From Pseudomonas sp. Leaf48 (GTDB lineage Bacteria > Pseudomonadota > Gammaproteobacteria > Pseudomonadales > Pseudomonadaceae): a stretch of DNA of 64,000 nucleotides. This document shows, piece by piece, positions 34,166 to 43,320 of this stretch; the stretch's first letter is position 1; every line of letters begins with the position of its first letter. The DNA is taken from positions 158,478 through 222,477 of the forward strand of contig NZ_LMLH01000032.1 of the NCBI RefSeq assembly GCF_001421885.1. The letters are read 5' to 3'. The position numbers and the translations under genes are program-made. The notes under the pieces were generated by a model. That model saw only the letters and a list, made by a program, of their open reading frames with translations, was not told where the DNA came from and made no database searches.

Positions 34166-35626
34166 ATGCTCGCACTGTTCCATCTTTCCCCTGTCCTGTT
34201 GGTTACAGCCATGCTCGTCGTGTTGCGTCGGCCACCCGTTCACGCCGCCATTGCAGGCACGCTATTGGTGGTGGTGCTATGGCTCGCCGGCGCCGCCGAT
34301 GCGTGGCGCCCGGACAGTATGGTGGCCGCCGCTCAGGACACGGCCGTGCTGTTTGCAAGCACGGCGTTCGTGATCGTTCCGGGTTTGCTCTTCGTGATTT
34401 TTATCGAGCGCATGGGCGTCAACCTGGCGCTGAGCCAATGGGTGCGGTCATTGGGGCTCAGACGCGGCGATCAGGTAGCGTTCATCGTCCTTGGATTGGC
34501 ACCGTTGCTCGAAGCGATGACCGGCTTCGGCGTGTCGTTGATCGCTACGGTACCGCTGCTGCTCAGTCTCTTCGAACGTCGGGTCGCGCTACGAATAGCA
34601 CTGACTGGCATGGCAATCATGCCGTGGGGAACACTGGGGTTGGCAACGGTCATTGGCGCCTCGCTGGTTCACCTGGACGCATTCGCGCTGGCTTCGACCT
34701 CGGCACTGACCAGCGCCCCGGTTTTTCTGGTGCTCAGTGCCATCGCGTTATACCTGGCAGGCGTTCGTGACTCCCGGGAATGGACGGCACTGGGCGCTTT
34801 CTGGCTAGTGTTTGTGGGCGTGCTTTACAGTGCCAGCCGATGGCTGGGGCCGGAAGTGGCCGGTGTTGCTGCGGGCCTGGTGACCGCAGCGGCTGTACTT
34901 TCTGCCGGGCTGTGGCGTCTGCATCGCAACGATAGTGAGCGCAGTGCAGTGCAATGGCCGCGTCAGGCATGGCCGTATCTGGTGCTGATTGTCTGCATTG
35001 TCGCGTTGAAGATCGTCTGGACGATCACCTCCTGGCAGGATAACTGGGTCGTACAGGGCACCCAGGTCACCTGGAAGCCACTCGCCTCACCGGGACTGGC
35101 GCTGGTTCTGGTGCTGATCGGGTTGGGGTTTCACGCGCGCAACACACAACGCCAGACAGCGCTTGAGGTCAGCATGCCGGTTGCGTTGATGGCACGGGCG
35201 AAGCGGCCACTGTTGACCATTTTCTTCTTTCTCGCGATGTCGCAGATGATGGTCAAGGCTGGCTTTCTGACGGGCTTGATGCAAATGCTCGCGGGCCTGT
35301 CGCCCGCTGCCGCGACGTCGCTGGTTGCCCTGTTTGGCGCGCTGTCCGGCTACATGACCGGGTCGAATGTTGGCGGCAACGCGATCTTCATGCCGGCCAT
35401 CGCGATGCTGCCCGAGTCCTCCCGCCTGTTGCTGGCAGCCGTCCAGAACAGCTCGGCAGGGCATGCCGCGCTGGGCTCGCTGTCGGTTGTCATGCTGATC
35501 CTTGGCCTCGCTAAAACCCAGGCCAGGGAGGAAGGCGAACTGGTCAGGTTCGGCTTCGCGCTGGTCTGCATCAATACGGCGTTGGTCGCGTTGGGCGCAG
35601 GGTTGTTGAGTGTGTGGTTTGCATAG
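34166..35626 (+). CDS. L-lactate permease (LctP)-family transporter, 486 aa
   Basis: About twelve membrane helices. Conserved segments: APLLEAMTGFGVSLIATVPL, TLGLATVIGASLVHLDAF and SGYMTGSNVGGNAIFMPAIA, AVQNSSAGHAALGSLSVVML, which are LctP signatures. Family substrates are lactate and glycolate. Here the Lrp neighbour makes an amino-acid-linked hydroxy- or keto-acid possible. The ATG at 34166 (AGGATG upstream) is preferred to 34109. Confidence 0.8.
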   Translation: MLALFHLSPVLLVTAMLVVLRRPPVHAAIAGTLLVVVLWLAGAADAWRPDSMVAAAQDTAVLFASTAFVIVPGLLFVIFIERMGVNLALSQWVRSLGLRRGDQVAFIVLGLAPLLEAMTGFGVSLIATVPLLLSLFERRVALRIALTGMAIMPWGTLGLATVIGASLVHLDAFALASTSALTSAPVFLVLSAIALYLAGVRDSREWTALGAFWLVFVGVLYSASRWLGPEVAGVAAGLVTAAAVLSAGLWRLHRNDSERSAVQWPRQAWPYLVLIVCIVALKIVWTITSWQDNWVVQGTQVTWKPLASPGLALVLVLIGLGFHARNTQRQTALEVSMPVALMARAKRPLLTIFFFLAMSQMMVKAGFLTGLMQMLAGLSPAAATSLVALFGALSGYMTGSNVGGNAIFMPAIAMLPESSRLLLAAVQNSSAGHAALGSLSVVMLILGLAKTQAREEGELVRFGFALVCINTALVALGAGLLSVWFA

Positions 35627-35702
35627 CACTCGAACAGCATCTGGCCCACCGGCCAGGCTGAGAGTAATAGTGGCGGTCATGCGGTGGTCTCTAGATTAGT
35701 AA

Positions 35703-35822
35703 GATGGGTTTGAGCCAGCGGTGGGCGACCTCAATCTGGTGCGCGAAAGCCTGAACGATGGGGTGCTTGTCGCACCGTTCGATATCGAACTCAATCTAGG
35801 GGAGCCGTATGAACTGGGATGA
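35703..35822 (+). pseudogene. C-terminal remnant of a LysR-type (GcvA-like) regulator
   Basis: In frame after a TAA at 35700-35702: GFEPAVGDLNLVRESLNDGV, LVAPFDIELNLGEPYELG, then TGA. This is the closing part of a GcvA-type LysR effector domain (compare DLDEGRLVQPFALKV in the LysR at 55215-56117). The fragment ends 14 bp inside the following LysR gene. The remainder of the old gene is gone. Confidence 0.6.
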
Positions 35823-36684
35823 TGCACGGGTGTTTCTGGCGGTGTGTCGAGAGTCGACGCTTCGAGGTGCCGCGCGGGTGCTGTGTGTCGATCAGGCGAC
35901 AGTGGGCCGGCGGATCACTGCGCTGGAGAAGTCCCTGAGTGCCAAGCTGTTTCTGCGCACCTCCGAGGGCTATGCATTGACGGCTGTCGGCGAAGCGGCG
36001 TTGCAGGCAGTGGAAAAAATGGAACATTCAGCGCTCGAACTCGAGCGCCGGATTCAAGGACTCGACGATCGACTGACCGGACTCGTCAGGGTCAGCACAA
36101 CAGACTCTCTGGCCATCGACTTCCTGATCCCGGCGATTGCTCGCTTGCATCAACGGCACCCTGACGTGCGCGTGCAACTGGACGCCTCGACGCAGATTCT
36201 CAGCCTGTCCAAACGCGAGGCCGACATCGCCGTGCGCAATACCCGGCCGGACAACCCGGACCTGATCGCCCGACGGCTCGCCCGCTGGCCGGTAGGTCTT
36301 TTCGCGTCTCAAGGGTATGTCGATTTACACGGCATCCCGGAGCCGGGCTCGGCGTTCGAGGGGCACGATCTGGTGGTATACCAGCCCTATCTGCAAGGCA
36401 ACAAAGACATGACGCTGGTGTCGGAGCCGATAACTCGCGGGCGGATCGTGTCGAGCCTGAGCTCCGGCCTGCTGGTGCGCCGATCCATCGCTGCCGGGAT
36501 AGGCTTAGGGGAAATTCCGGTGTACATGGGGGAAAGAGACGGGCTGGTCAGGCTGTGGCCGGAGCGCACACGACCGGAACCCTATGGTGTGTGGCTGGTG
36601 ACCCACGCAGACCTGCGGCACACCGCCAGGGTCCGCGTCATGATCGATGAAATTGTCTCGGCGTTTTCAGGTGCAGATGGGTGA
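35809..36684 (+). CDS. LysR-family regulator, 291 aa
   Basis: MNWDDARVFLAVCRESTLRG, ARVLCVDQATVGRRITALEK form the DNA-binding domain; the effector domain starts LVRVSTTDSLAIDFLIPAIA and includes ADIAVRNTRPDNPDL. RBS AGGGGAGCCGT before the ATG. Target unknown; the downstream side is only repeats. Confidence 0.85.
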   Translation: MNWDDARVFLAVCRESTLRGAARVLCVDQATVGRRITALEKSLSAKLFLRTSEGYALTAVGEAALQAVEKMEHSALELERRIQGLDDRLTGLVRVSTTDSLAIDFLIPAIARLHQRHPDVRVQLDASTQILSLSKREADIAVRNTRPDNPDLIARRLARWPVGLFASQGYVDLHGIPEPGSAFEGHDLVVYQPYLQGNKDMTLVSEPITRGRIVSSLSSGLLVRRSIAAGIGLGEIPVYMGERDGLVRLWPERTRPEPYGVWLVTHADLRHTARVRVMIDEIVSAFSGADG

Positions 36685-37178
36685 TGCCTGGCCGTCAATA
36701 TTTGCAGCAATTGCACCGCTCGGGTTGCCAGCTACAAAATCCCGGGCGGTTCATCCAGAGGTTAAAAAAACGCCCCACTCAGGGTAATGCTGTTCACTTA
36801 CGGCGATTTTCAGGCAATTGAAAACCGTGGCGAGGGGGCTTGCCCCCGTTCGGCTGCGAAGCAGTCGCAAAACCATTGCACGTGATTTACCTGATACGCC
36901 CCGATGGTAGGTTTTGGGGCCGCTTCGCAGCCCAACGGGGGCAAGCCCCCTCGCCACAGATTTTGTACTTGCCTGATGATCGTGTTGATGGTAGGTTTTG
37001 GGGCCGCTTCGCAGCCCAACGGGGGCAAGCCCCCTCGCCACAGATTTTGTACTTGCCTGATGATCGTGTTAAGTGAACAGCATTAACCACTCAAGGGGCG
37101 TTATTACGAACCTTCACTCAGGTTTTGACACCGTCATTCAAACCGCAGCCAGTTTGAGCGTGACTTCAACACCCACGA
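36685..37178. repeat. REP cluster bounded by inverted repeats
   Basis: AATGCTGTTCACTTA at 36786-36800 and its exact inverse TAAGTGAACAGCATT at 37071-37085 bound a block of about 300 bp. Further out, ACGCCCC on the left and GGGGCGT on the right continue the inversion. Inside are one inverted copy (36827-36875) and two direct copies, 84 bp apart, of a unit containing gcccaacgggggcaagccccctcgccac (copies start near 36906 and 36990). No reading frame here is credible. Confidence 0.85.
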
Positions 37179-37832
37179 TCAGTGGCCTTCGGAAGCGTTG
37201 AACATGGTTTTGGCGTAGATCAGCCCCAAACCATAAGCGCCGCCATTTTCAATGGAGGTCTTCACCGTGGCGTCGCAGGTTTCGGTACGGGCCCAGTCAC
37301 GTTGCAACTCAAGCAGATATTGCAGGGATGTCATCGGGCGTGCGCCAAGTTGTACCATGCGCTGAATGGCCATCTCATGAGCCTCGACCGATACGTCACC
37401 ACAAGCGTCAGCGATGAAATACACCTCGAAACCTTGATCCAGGGCAGAGAGCGCCGGGCCAACAATACAGACCGATGTCCATAGACCGGCCAGCACAATC
37501 TTGGCCTTGCCGTGACGATTCACCTCTACGGCAATACGCGGATCTTCCCAGGTGTTCATGCTGGTGCGGTCAATGACGTGCTGATCGGGAAAAACCGACT
37601 TGATTTCGTCGAAGACAGGCCCGGAAAAGCTCTTCTCTGCGACCGTCGTCAAGATGGTCGCAACCTCAAACTCCTTGGCTGCTTTGGCAACCAGGGCTGC
37701 ATTGTTGCGTAGCCTCGTCGCGTCGATGGATTTGGTGGCGAAGGACATTTGTGACTGGTGATCGATCATGATGAGGGTGTGATCGACAGGTTTCAGTAGA
37801 GTCTTGCCGGGTACTGCAGATGCGGTAGGCAT
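37179..37832 (-). CDS. Isochorismatase-family hydrolase (YcaC-like), 217 aa
   Basis: Cysteine hydrolase fold: the catalytic Asp is in LIMIDHQSQM, and the Cys lies in IVLAGLWTSVCIVGPALSAL, followed by VYFIADACGDVSVEAHEMAI. Close to the YcaC subgroup (octameric hydrolases of unknown substrate). RBS GGAGCGATAACC before the ATG. First of a run of co-directional catabolic genes ending at 44271. Confidence 0.83.
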   Translation of the reverse strand: MPTASAVPGKTLLKPVDHTLIMIDHQSQMSFATKSIDATRLRNNAALVAKAAKEFEVATILTTVAEKSFSGPVFDEIKSVFPDQHVIDRTSMNTWEDPRIAVEVNRHGKAKIVLAGLWTSVCIVGPALSALDQGFEVYFIADACGDVSVEAHEMAIQRMVQLGARPMTSLQYLLELQRDWARTETCDATVKTSIENGGAYGLGLIYAKTMFNASEGH

Positions 37833-37939
37833 GGTTATCGCTCCATTGTGGCTGGGAAACTACCCATTCACTTTGAGGTGGTCGACTTTGCCAGGCTTGC
37901 ATCCTTGTCCTGTGTCTTGGGTGAGGTCAGATCAATGAG

Positions 37940-37961
37940 AAGCCTGCCGCAAGGCAGGCTT
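37940..37961. terminator. Hairpin behind the HSL-type esterase gene
   Basis: AAGCCTGCC-GCAA-GGCAGGCTT, a perfect 9-bp stem, 13 bp past the esterase stop on the minus strand. No T-run, so efficiency is uncertain. Confidence 0.55.
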
Positions 37962-37973
37962 CATTCTGGCGGC

Positions 37974-38993
37974 TCAGTTCAGGTGTGCTTTGAGCTCCAG
38001 CGCTGCCTGACGCACCGCTGCCTTGACCTCGGGAATCGAGCTCAGCGGATTGAGCAAGCCGAAATCATGGATCATGCCGTTGTAGCGTACCGCGGTCACC
38101 GGCACGCCTGCCGCATCCAGATGGCGGGCATATTCTTCGCCTTCATCACGCAACACGTCGAACTCGGCTGTTTGCACCAAGGCTGCCGGCAGCCCTTTGA
38201 GTTGGTCGGCGCTGGCGTTAAGCGGCGAGGCGTGGATCTGTGCGCGCTCGGCCGGGTTGGTGGTGTAGTTGTCCCAGAACCACTGCATCATGTCCTTCGT
38301 CAGGAAGTGGCCCTCGGCAAATTGCTGGTATGAGCCATTGTCGAACCCGGCATTGGTCACCGGCCACATCAGTAACTGAAAACGCAGGGCCGGGGCTTTC
38401 TGTTCCTTGGCCATCAACGCCACGACCGCCGCCATGTTACCGCCGACGCTGTTGCCGGCGACCGCCAGCCGCTTACCGTCGACGCCGATCTCCTTGCCAT
38501 GCTCGGCCACCCAGCGGGTTGCGCCATAGGCCTGGTTGATCGCTGTCGGGTACTGCGCTTCCGGGGACGGCGTGTAATCGACATACACCGCGACGGCGCC
38601 GGAGCCCACCACCAGGTCGCGAATCAAGCGTTGGTGAGTCGGGAAGTCGCCCAGGACCCAGCCGCCGCCGTGGAAAAACATGAACACTGGTAACTCACCC
38701 TTGACCTTGGCCGGGCGGACGATTTTCAGGTTGATGTTTTGCCCACCAACCTGGATTGAGCGGTCGCTGACTTCGACGCCGGACAGATCAACCTTCACCG
38801 ACGCCTGGGCACCTGTCAGCACCGCACGGGCGTCCTTCGGGCTCAGTTGCTCCAGCGGTTTTCCGCCGCCGGCTGCCAGGGCTTCAAGGAAGGCCTGGGT
38901 GTTGTGCTCTACGCCCGCACTGCCTGCGGCAAAAGCATTGCCTACGCAAAGAGCCAGGAGCGTGGTGGCCAGCGTTTTCTGGATGAGGTCCAT
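37974..38993 (-). CDS. Secreted HSL-type alpha/beta hydrolase, 339 aa
   Basis: Signal peptide at residues 1-22 (LIQKTLATTLLALCVGNAFA). Oxyanion motif HGGGW (PVFMFFHGGGWVLGD), nucleophile Ser in AGNSVGGNMAA, acid Asp in LVQTAEFDVLRDEG and base His in NGMIHDFGLL. This is hormone-sensitive-lipase family IV, an esterase on short-chain esters, here periplasmic or secreted. The ATG at 38993 gives the signal peptide; the frame is open to 39035. Confidence 0.87.
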   Translation of the reverse strand: MDLIQKTLATTLLALCVGNAFAAGSAGVEHNTQAFLEALAAGGGKPLEQLSPKDARAVLTGAQASVKVDLSGVEVSDRSIQVGGQNINLKIVRPAKVKGELPVFMFFHGGGWVLGDFPTHQRLIRDLVVGSGAVAVYVDYTPSPEAQYPTAINQAYGATRWVAEHGKEIGVDGKRLAVAGNSVGGNMAAVVALMAKEQKAPALRFQLLMWPVTNAGFDNGSYQQFAEGHFLTKDMMQWFWDNYTTNPAERAQIHASPLNASADQLKGLPAALVQTAEFDVLRDEGEEYARHLDAAGVPVTAVRYNGMIHDFGLLNPLSSIPEVKAAVRQAALELKAHLN

Positions 38994-39077
38994 GGGTAAT
39001 CCCTTTTTTCGTTTTGGTTTGAGTTTGAATGTCAAAAGGTCAGCAAGCAGTTCAGCTTCGGTCGACGCTTTTATTGA

Positions 39078-41045
39078 TCAGAAAGCAAAACAGGAACAGC
39101 CGAAGGCGCCCCAGAAACCGGCAAAATCACTGACCGGCGCATTCGACAAACGCGCCCGCTCATGGCTGTGGGAGTGCACGGCGCACGGCCCGCTGCACTG
39201 GTGAACCTGCGCCTGTAACGGTGAGTTCGGCCGCCAGTGACCGGGGACTTTCACCACTGGCGACCAGTCCGGCAGTACCGGCACACTGGCCGGTCCGAGT
39301 TTTGCGAAATCACCGGCGGCGTACACGACCTTGCCGTCAACCACGGTCAGCACCGACTCGATCCACTTGATGGCTTCTTCTTCGACACTGAAAAAATCCG
39401 CGCTCAAGGCCGCGATATCGGCCATTTGCCCGACCTTGATCTGGCCTTTCCTGCCCTGTTCCGAGGAGAACCAGGCGCTGCCATGGGTAAAGAGTTCCAG
39501 CGCGGTTTGTCGAGGCAGGCCTTCGGCATGCAGTTCCATGCCGCCGACAGTCTTGCCACTGACCATCCAATAAAGGGATGTCCAAGGGTTGTAGCTCGAT
39601 ACCCGGGTAGCATCGGTACCGGCGCCCACCGGCACGCCTTCGGCCAGCATGCGTTTGATCGGCGGGGTCTGTTCGGCGGCCTTGGCGCCGTAGCGGTCGA
39701 CGAAGTACTCGCCCTGAAACGCCATGCGATCCTGAATCGCTATACCGCCACCGAGAGCACGCACCCGCTCGATATTTTTCGCACTGATGGTTTCGGCGTG
39801 GTCGAAAAACCAAGGCAGGCCATTGAACGCAATGTCACGATTGACCTTCTCGAACACGTCGAGCATGCGCGAGATCGATTCGTCATAGGTGGCGTGCAAG
39901 CGGAACGGCCAACGCTGTTCCACCAGATGGCGCACCACCGGTTCCAGCTCCTGCTCCATGGCTTGCGGCAGGTCCGGACGTGGTTCAAGGAAGTCCTCGA
40001 AGTCGGCGGCGGAGAACACCAGCATTTCCCCGGCGCCGTTGTGCCGCAGGAAGTCGTCACCCTGGTGCAGCTTGACGCTGCCGGTCCAGTTCTTGAAGTC
40101 GGTGAGTTCCTCTTTGGGTTTCTGGGTGAACAGGTTGTAGGCGATGCGCACAGTCAGCTGGCCATCCCTGGCTAACTGCTCGATCACCTGATAGTCATCC
40201 GGATAATTCTGGTAACCGCCGCCGGCATCGATGGCGCTGGTCAAACCCAGGCGATTGAGCTCGCGCATGAACTGGCGTGTCGAGTTGACCTGATATTCCA
40301 GGGGTAGCTTGGGCCCCTTGGCCAGGGTCGAATACAGAATCATCGCATTGGGCCGCGCCACCAACATGCCGGTAGGTTCGCCGTTGCTGTCGCGCACGAT
40401 CTCGCCACCCGGCGGGTTCGGCGTGTTTCGGGTGTAGCCGGCGACGCGCAGGGCTGCACGATTGAGCAGCGCCCGGTCGTAAAGGTGCAAGACGAACACC
40501 GGTGTATCGGGCGCCGCCTGGTTGAGTTCTTCCAGGGTCGGCATACGTTTTTCGGCAAACTGGAATTCATTCCAGCCACCCACCACTCGCACCCATTGCG
40601 GTGTCGGTGTGCGATCGGCCTGGTCCTTGAGCATACGCAACGCATCAGCCAGTGACGGTACCCCTTCCCAACGCAGTTCCAGATTGTAGTTCAAGCCGCC
40701 CCGGATCAGGTGCAGGTGGGAGTCATTGAGGCCTGGAATGACCGTGCGTCCCTTCAAATCGATGACCTGGGTGCCACTGCCCCGCAGCGCCATGACCTCG
40801 GCATCGGTTCCAACCGCGACAAAGCGCCCTTGGCTGATGGCTACCGCACTGGCCCGGGGTTTCTCACGGTCGACGGTATGGAATTGACCATTGAATAGAA
40901 TCAGCTCGGCGCTCATCGAATATCCTTCTGCAGGGGAAGAGGCGAAATTCAGTCGCGGCCAGAAGGCCACCGCCGCGCTGAGCAAGGACCCGGCAGCGAG
41001 CAATTGTCGGCGCAGCGGATCCGTCGGGTCGTTGTCATTGGTCAT
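39078..41045 (-). CDS. Amidohydrolase family 3 (YtcJ-like) enzyme, 655 aa
   Basis: Metal-dependent hydrolase: VIPGLNDSHLHLIRGGLNYN carries the first metal histidines, FRLHATYDESISRMLDVFEK and FFDHAETISAKNIERVRALG carry later ones, and GVPVGAGTDATRVSSYNPWT carries the catalytic Asp. The N-terminal 36 residues (RRQLLAAGSLLSAAVAFWPR) look like a Tat-type leader, so it may be exported. The C-terminal tail after about residue 600 (PSVPVLPDWSPVVKVPGHW on) is an extra segment with His and Cys residues. The ATG at 41045 has GGAG upstream. Substrate unknown. Confidence 0.85.
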   Translation of the reverse strand: MTNDNDPTDPLRRQLLAAGSLLSAAVAFWPRLNFASSPAEGYSMSAELILFNGQFHTVDREKPRASAVAISQGRFVAVGTDAEVMALRGSGTQVIDLKGRTVIPGLNDSHLHLIRGGLNYNLELRWEGVPSLADALRMLKDQADRTPTPQWVRVVGGWNEFQFAEKRMPTLEELNQAAPDTPVFVLHLYDRALLNRAALRVAGYTRNTPNPPGGEIVRDSNGEPTGMLVARPNAMILYSTLAKGPKLPLEYQVNSTRQFMRELNRLGLTSAIDAGGGYQNYPDDYQVIEQLARDGQLTVRIAYNLFTQKPKEELTDFKNWTGSVKLHQGDDFLRHNGAGEMLVFSAADFEDFLEPRPDLPQAMEQELEPVVRHLVEQRWPFRLHATYDESISRMLDVFEKVNRDIAFNGLPWFFDHAETISAKNIERVRALGGGIAIQDRMAFQGEYFVDRYGAKAAEQTPPIKRMLAEGVPVGAGTDATRVSSYNPWTSLYWMVSGKTVGGMELHAEGLPRQTALELFTHGSAWFSSEQGRKGQIKVGQMADIAALSADFFSVEEEAIKWIESVLTVVDGKVVYAAGDFAKLGPASVPVLPDWSPVVKVPGHWRPNSPLQAQVHQCSGPCAVHSHSHERARLSNAPVSDFAGFWGAFGCSCFAF

Positions 41046-41243
41046 GGAGAGGCTCCAGGCGTTCGTGGGCGACGCAGGCTTGCCACACAATTGGAAAGAT
41101 CACCGACGTCGAAGTCGACGCCGGGATTCAATTGTGCCGATGCGGTGGCGGGGAAAATTGACTGTATGTGCTCTCGTTGCGAGAGCACCAGGATCTGCGG
41201 AACGCGCCTTCTTTTACATCCGGGCGCAGGTGGGTTTGAAGGT

Positions 41244-42143
41244 CTAGGACATGAACTGGGCAATCCGCGAGCGCAACCAGCGCTCTGCCGGATCATTGTC
41301 ATGCACCCCGCTCCAGGCCATCGACAACTGCGCCGCCTCAATCTCGAACGGCGGATCCTCGGCGCGCAATCCACAGCCCTCTACCAACGCACAAGCGGCA
41401 TAGTCCGGCACCGTGGCGATCATTTCGGTGCCCGCGAGCAATGCGCGCAAGCCACTGAACTGCGGCACCCCCAACACCACCTTGCGGCACCGCCCGACCT
41501 TGGCCAGATCCAGGTCAATGTTGCCGCTCAGGTCACCGGAAAACGACACCATCGCATGGGGTCGTGCGCAGTATTCGTCCAGGGTCAACAGGCCCGGCCG
41601 ATCATCCCCGCGCAGCACCTTGCAGGCTATATCACGTAACTTCTTGCGCTTGGCATTGGCCGGCAGATCCGTGGTGTAGCTCACGCCCACCGAAATTTCC
41701 CCGGACGCCAGCAACGCCGGCATCAGCAGGTAGTTGGCGCGGCGCACCACCACGACGATCCCGGGCGCCTCCTCTTGCAACTGCCGCAACAACGGCGGAA
41801 ACAGACCGAACTCGGCATCGTCCGACAGGCCGATGCGAAACACATCGCAACTGCTCTGCGGGTCGAACGCCTTGGCCCGGCTGACCGCACCGGAGATGGT
41901 GTCCATCGCCGGTTGCAGCTCTTTGAGAATCGCCAGTGCCCGCGCTGTCGGTTCCATGCCGCGACCGTTGCGCAACAACAACGGATCGTCGAACAGGTCG
42001 CGCAAACGCCCCAGTGCCGCACTCACCGCCGGCTGGCCCATGAACAGCTTTTCGGCAACCCGGGTCAGGTTCTTTTCGAACATGAGCGCTTCGAAAATGA
42101 CCAGCAGGTTCATGTCGACGCGGCGCAGATCGTTTCGGTTCAT
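41244..42143 (-). CDS. LysR-family regulator, 299 aa
   Basis: MNRNDLRRVDMNLLVIFEAL, LTRVAEKLFMGQPAVSAALG, RLRDLFDDPLLLRNGRGMEP is the NodD/LinR-type DNA-binding domain; effector domain to the end. It is 47 bp behind the MBL-fold gene on the same strand. A remnant of a close paralog's C terminus lies at 10708-10869. It may control the adjoining hydrolase genes. Confidence 0.85.
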   Translation of the reverse strand: MNRNDLRRVDMNLLVIFEALMFEKNLTRVAEKLFMGQPAVSAALGRLRDLFDDPLLLRNGRGMEPTARALAILKELQPAMDTISGAVSRAKAFDPQSSCDVFRIGLSDDAEFGLFPPLLRQLQEEAPGIVVVVRRANYLLMPALLASGEISVGVSYTTDLPANAKRKKLRDIACKVLRGDDRPGLLTLDEYCARPHAMVSFSGDLSGNIDLDLAKVGRCRKVVLGVPQFSGLRALLAGTEMIATVPDYAACALVEGCGLRAEDPPFEIEAAQLSMAWSGVHDNDPAERWLRSRIAQFMS

Positions 42144-42190
42144 GGGCGTGGTGTCCTTGTGGGTTGAGTCAGGCGCAGGTGCAGCACACG

Positions 42191-43183
42191 TTACTCGATC
42201 AGCGGTACGTTGGCCGCGCGTTTGTATGGGCCGTACTCCACCGGCACCCACTCGAACTGCTTGCCCACGGCGCTGATATGGCCGATACCGGGAAACGGTA
42301 AATGCGCAGCCGTCACCCAGGTCTTGCTCTTGGCGGCGGCGCTGAATACCTGGTCGCGACTCTTGATCGCTTGCGTGTGGTCGACGTCGAAACCGATCGA
42401 TACCTCCGGATGCGGGAACTGCACGGCAAGGTTGTGCACCAGGTCACCCATGAACAGGATGCTCTGCCCCTGGGACGTGAAGCGGTAGGTGGTGCTGCCC
42501 GGCGTGTGTCCGGCCGCCAGCTTGGCCTCGACCGTACCCGGCAACGGCGATTGGTCAGGGGCAAAGGTCTTGAAGCGCCCCGCGGCGATGTAAGGCGCAG
42601 TGGAATTCTGGGCGATTTTGAAGAAGCCTTTGGCCGCCTCCGGTGCCTTGGCCAGCGCCTGAGGGTCGAGCCAGAAGTCGGCTTCGGCCTGAGCGGCATA
42701 CACCGTGGCATTAGCGAAGACCGGCTGTTGCTGGTTATCCACCAGGCCGCAGACGTGATCCAGATGCAGGTGCGTGATCAGGATGGCATCGACCTGCTCC
42801 GGCTTGTAGCCGGCCGCGAGCATGTTGGCCGGGAGCTGGCCGGCCGTAGCGCCGATGCACTGCCCTGCCCCGGTGTCGACCAGGATCAGTTGCTTGCCGG
42901 TATTGATCAGGAAGGCGTTGAACGCTGTCTGCACGCCTGGGGATTCAATCGAGCGACGGGCGAGCAACGCGCGGATCTGACTCTGGCTCATGCCCTGCAG
43001 CAGCTTGGGCGACAGATCGTTGTAACCGTCGAACAGCGCCGTCACTTCATAATCCCCCACCGCCAACCGGTAGAAGCCAGGGACCTGTGTGCCCTGAATC
43101 GGCGCCTGAGCCTGGGCGCCAACCGATGTCAGCACGAATGCCAGACTTAGTACACGCAGTGTGCAAACCAGAGAATGCTTCAT
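42191..43183 (-). CDS. Exported metallo-beta-lactamase-fold hydrolase, 330 aa
   Basis: Signal peptide at residues 1-25 (VLSLAFVLTSVGAQAQ). Zinc-binding motif ITHLHLDHVCGL, then AKLAAGHTPGSTTYRF and ILFMGDLVHN, VTAAHLPFPGIGHI. This MBL subfamily covers lactonases and alkyl-ester or thioester hydrolases. The export signal and neighbouring secreted esterase suggest work on an external compound. RBS GAGGTGAGGC before the ATG. Confidence 0.85.
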   Translation of the reverse strand: MKHSLVCTLRVLSLAFVLTSVGAQAQAPIQGTQVPGFYRLAVGDYEVTALFDGYNDLSPKLLQGMSQSQIRALLARRSIESPGVQTAFNAFLINTGKQLILVDTGAGQCIGATAGQLPANMLAAGYKPEQVDAILITHLHLDHVCGLVDNQQQPVFANATVYAAQAEADFWLDPQALAKAPEAAKGFFKIAQNSTAPYIAAGRFKTFAPDQSPLPGTVEAKLAAGHTPGSTTYRFTSQGQSILFMGDLVHNLAVQFPHPEVSIGFDVDHTQAIKSRDQVFSAAAKSKTWVTAAHLPFPGIGHISAVGKQFEWVPVEYGPYKRAANVPLIE

Positions 43184-43320
43184 GCCTCACCTCTTGATCG
43201 AGTCAGAAAAACGGCCATTCACTCCAGCCGAAGAAAGACGATCATGCACGAGCCACCACCGTGAAAATTGCAGCAATGTGCTGATTTAACGCAGTGGTGC
43301 GCAGGGCAGCCAATCGTGCT

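Noticed and set aside
36751..37090. CRISPR-like array
   Set aside because: The direct units are 84 bp apart with nearly identical content throughout and no unique spacers; it is a REP cluster.
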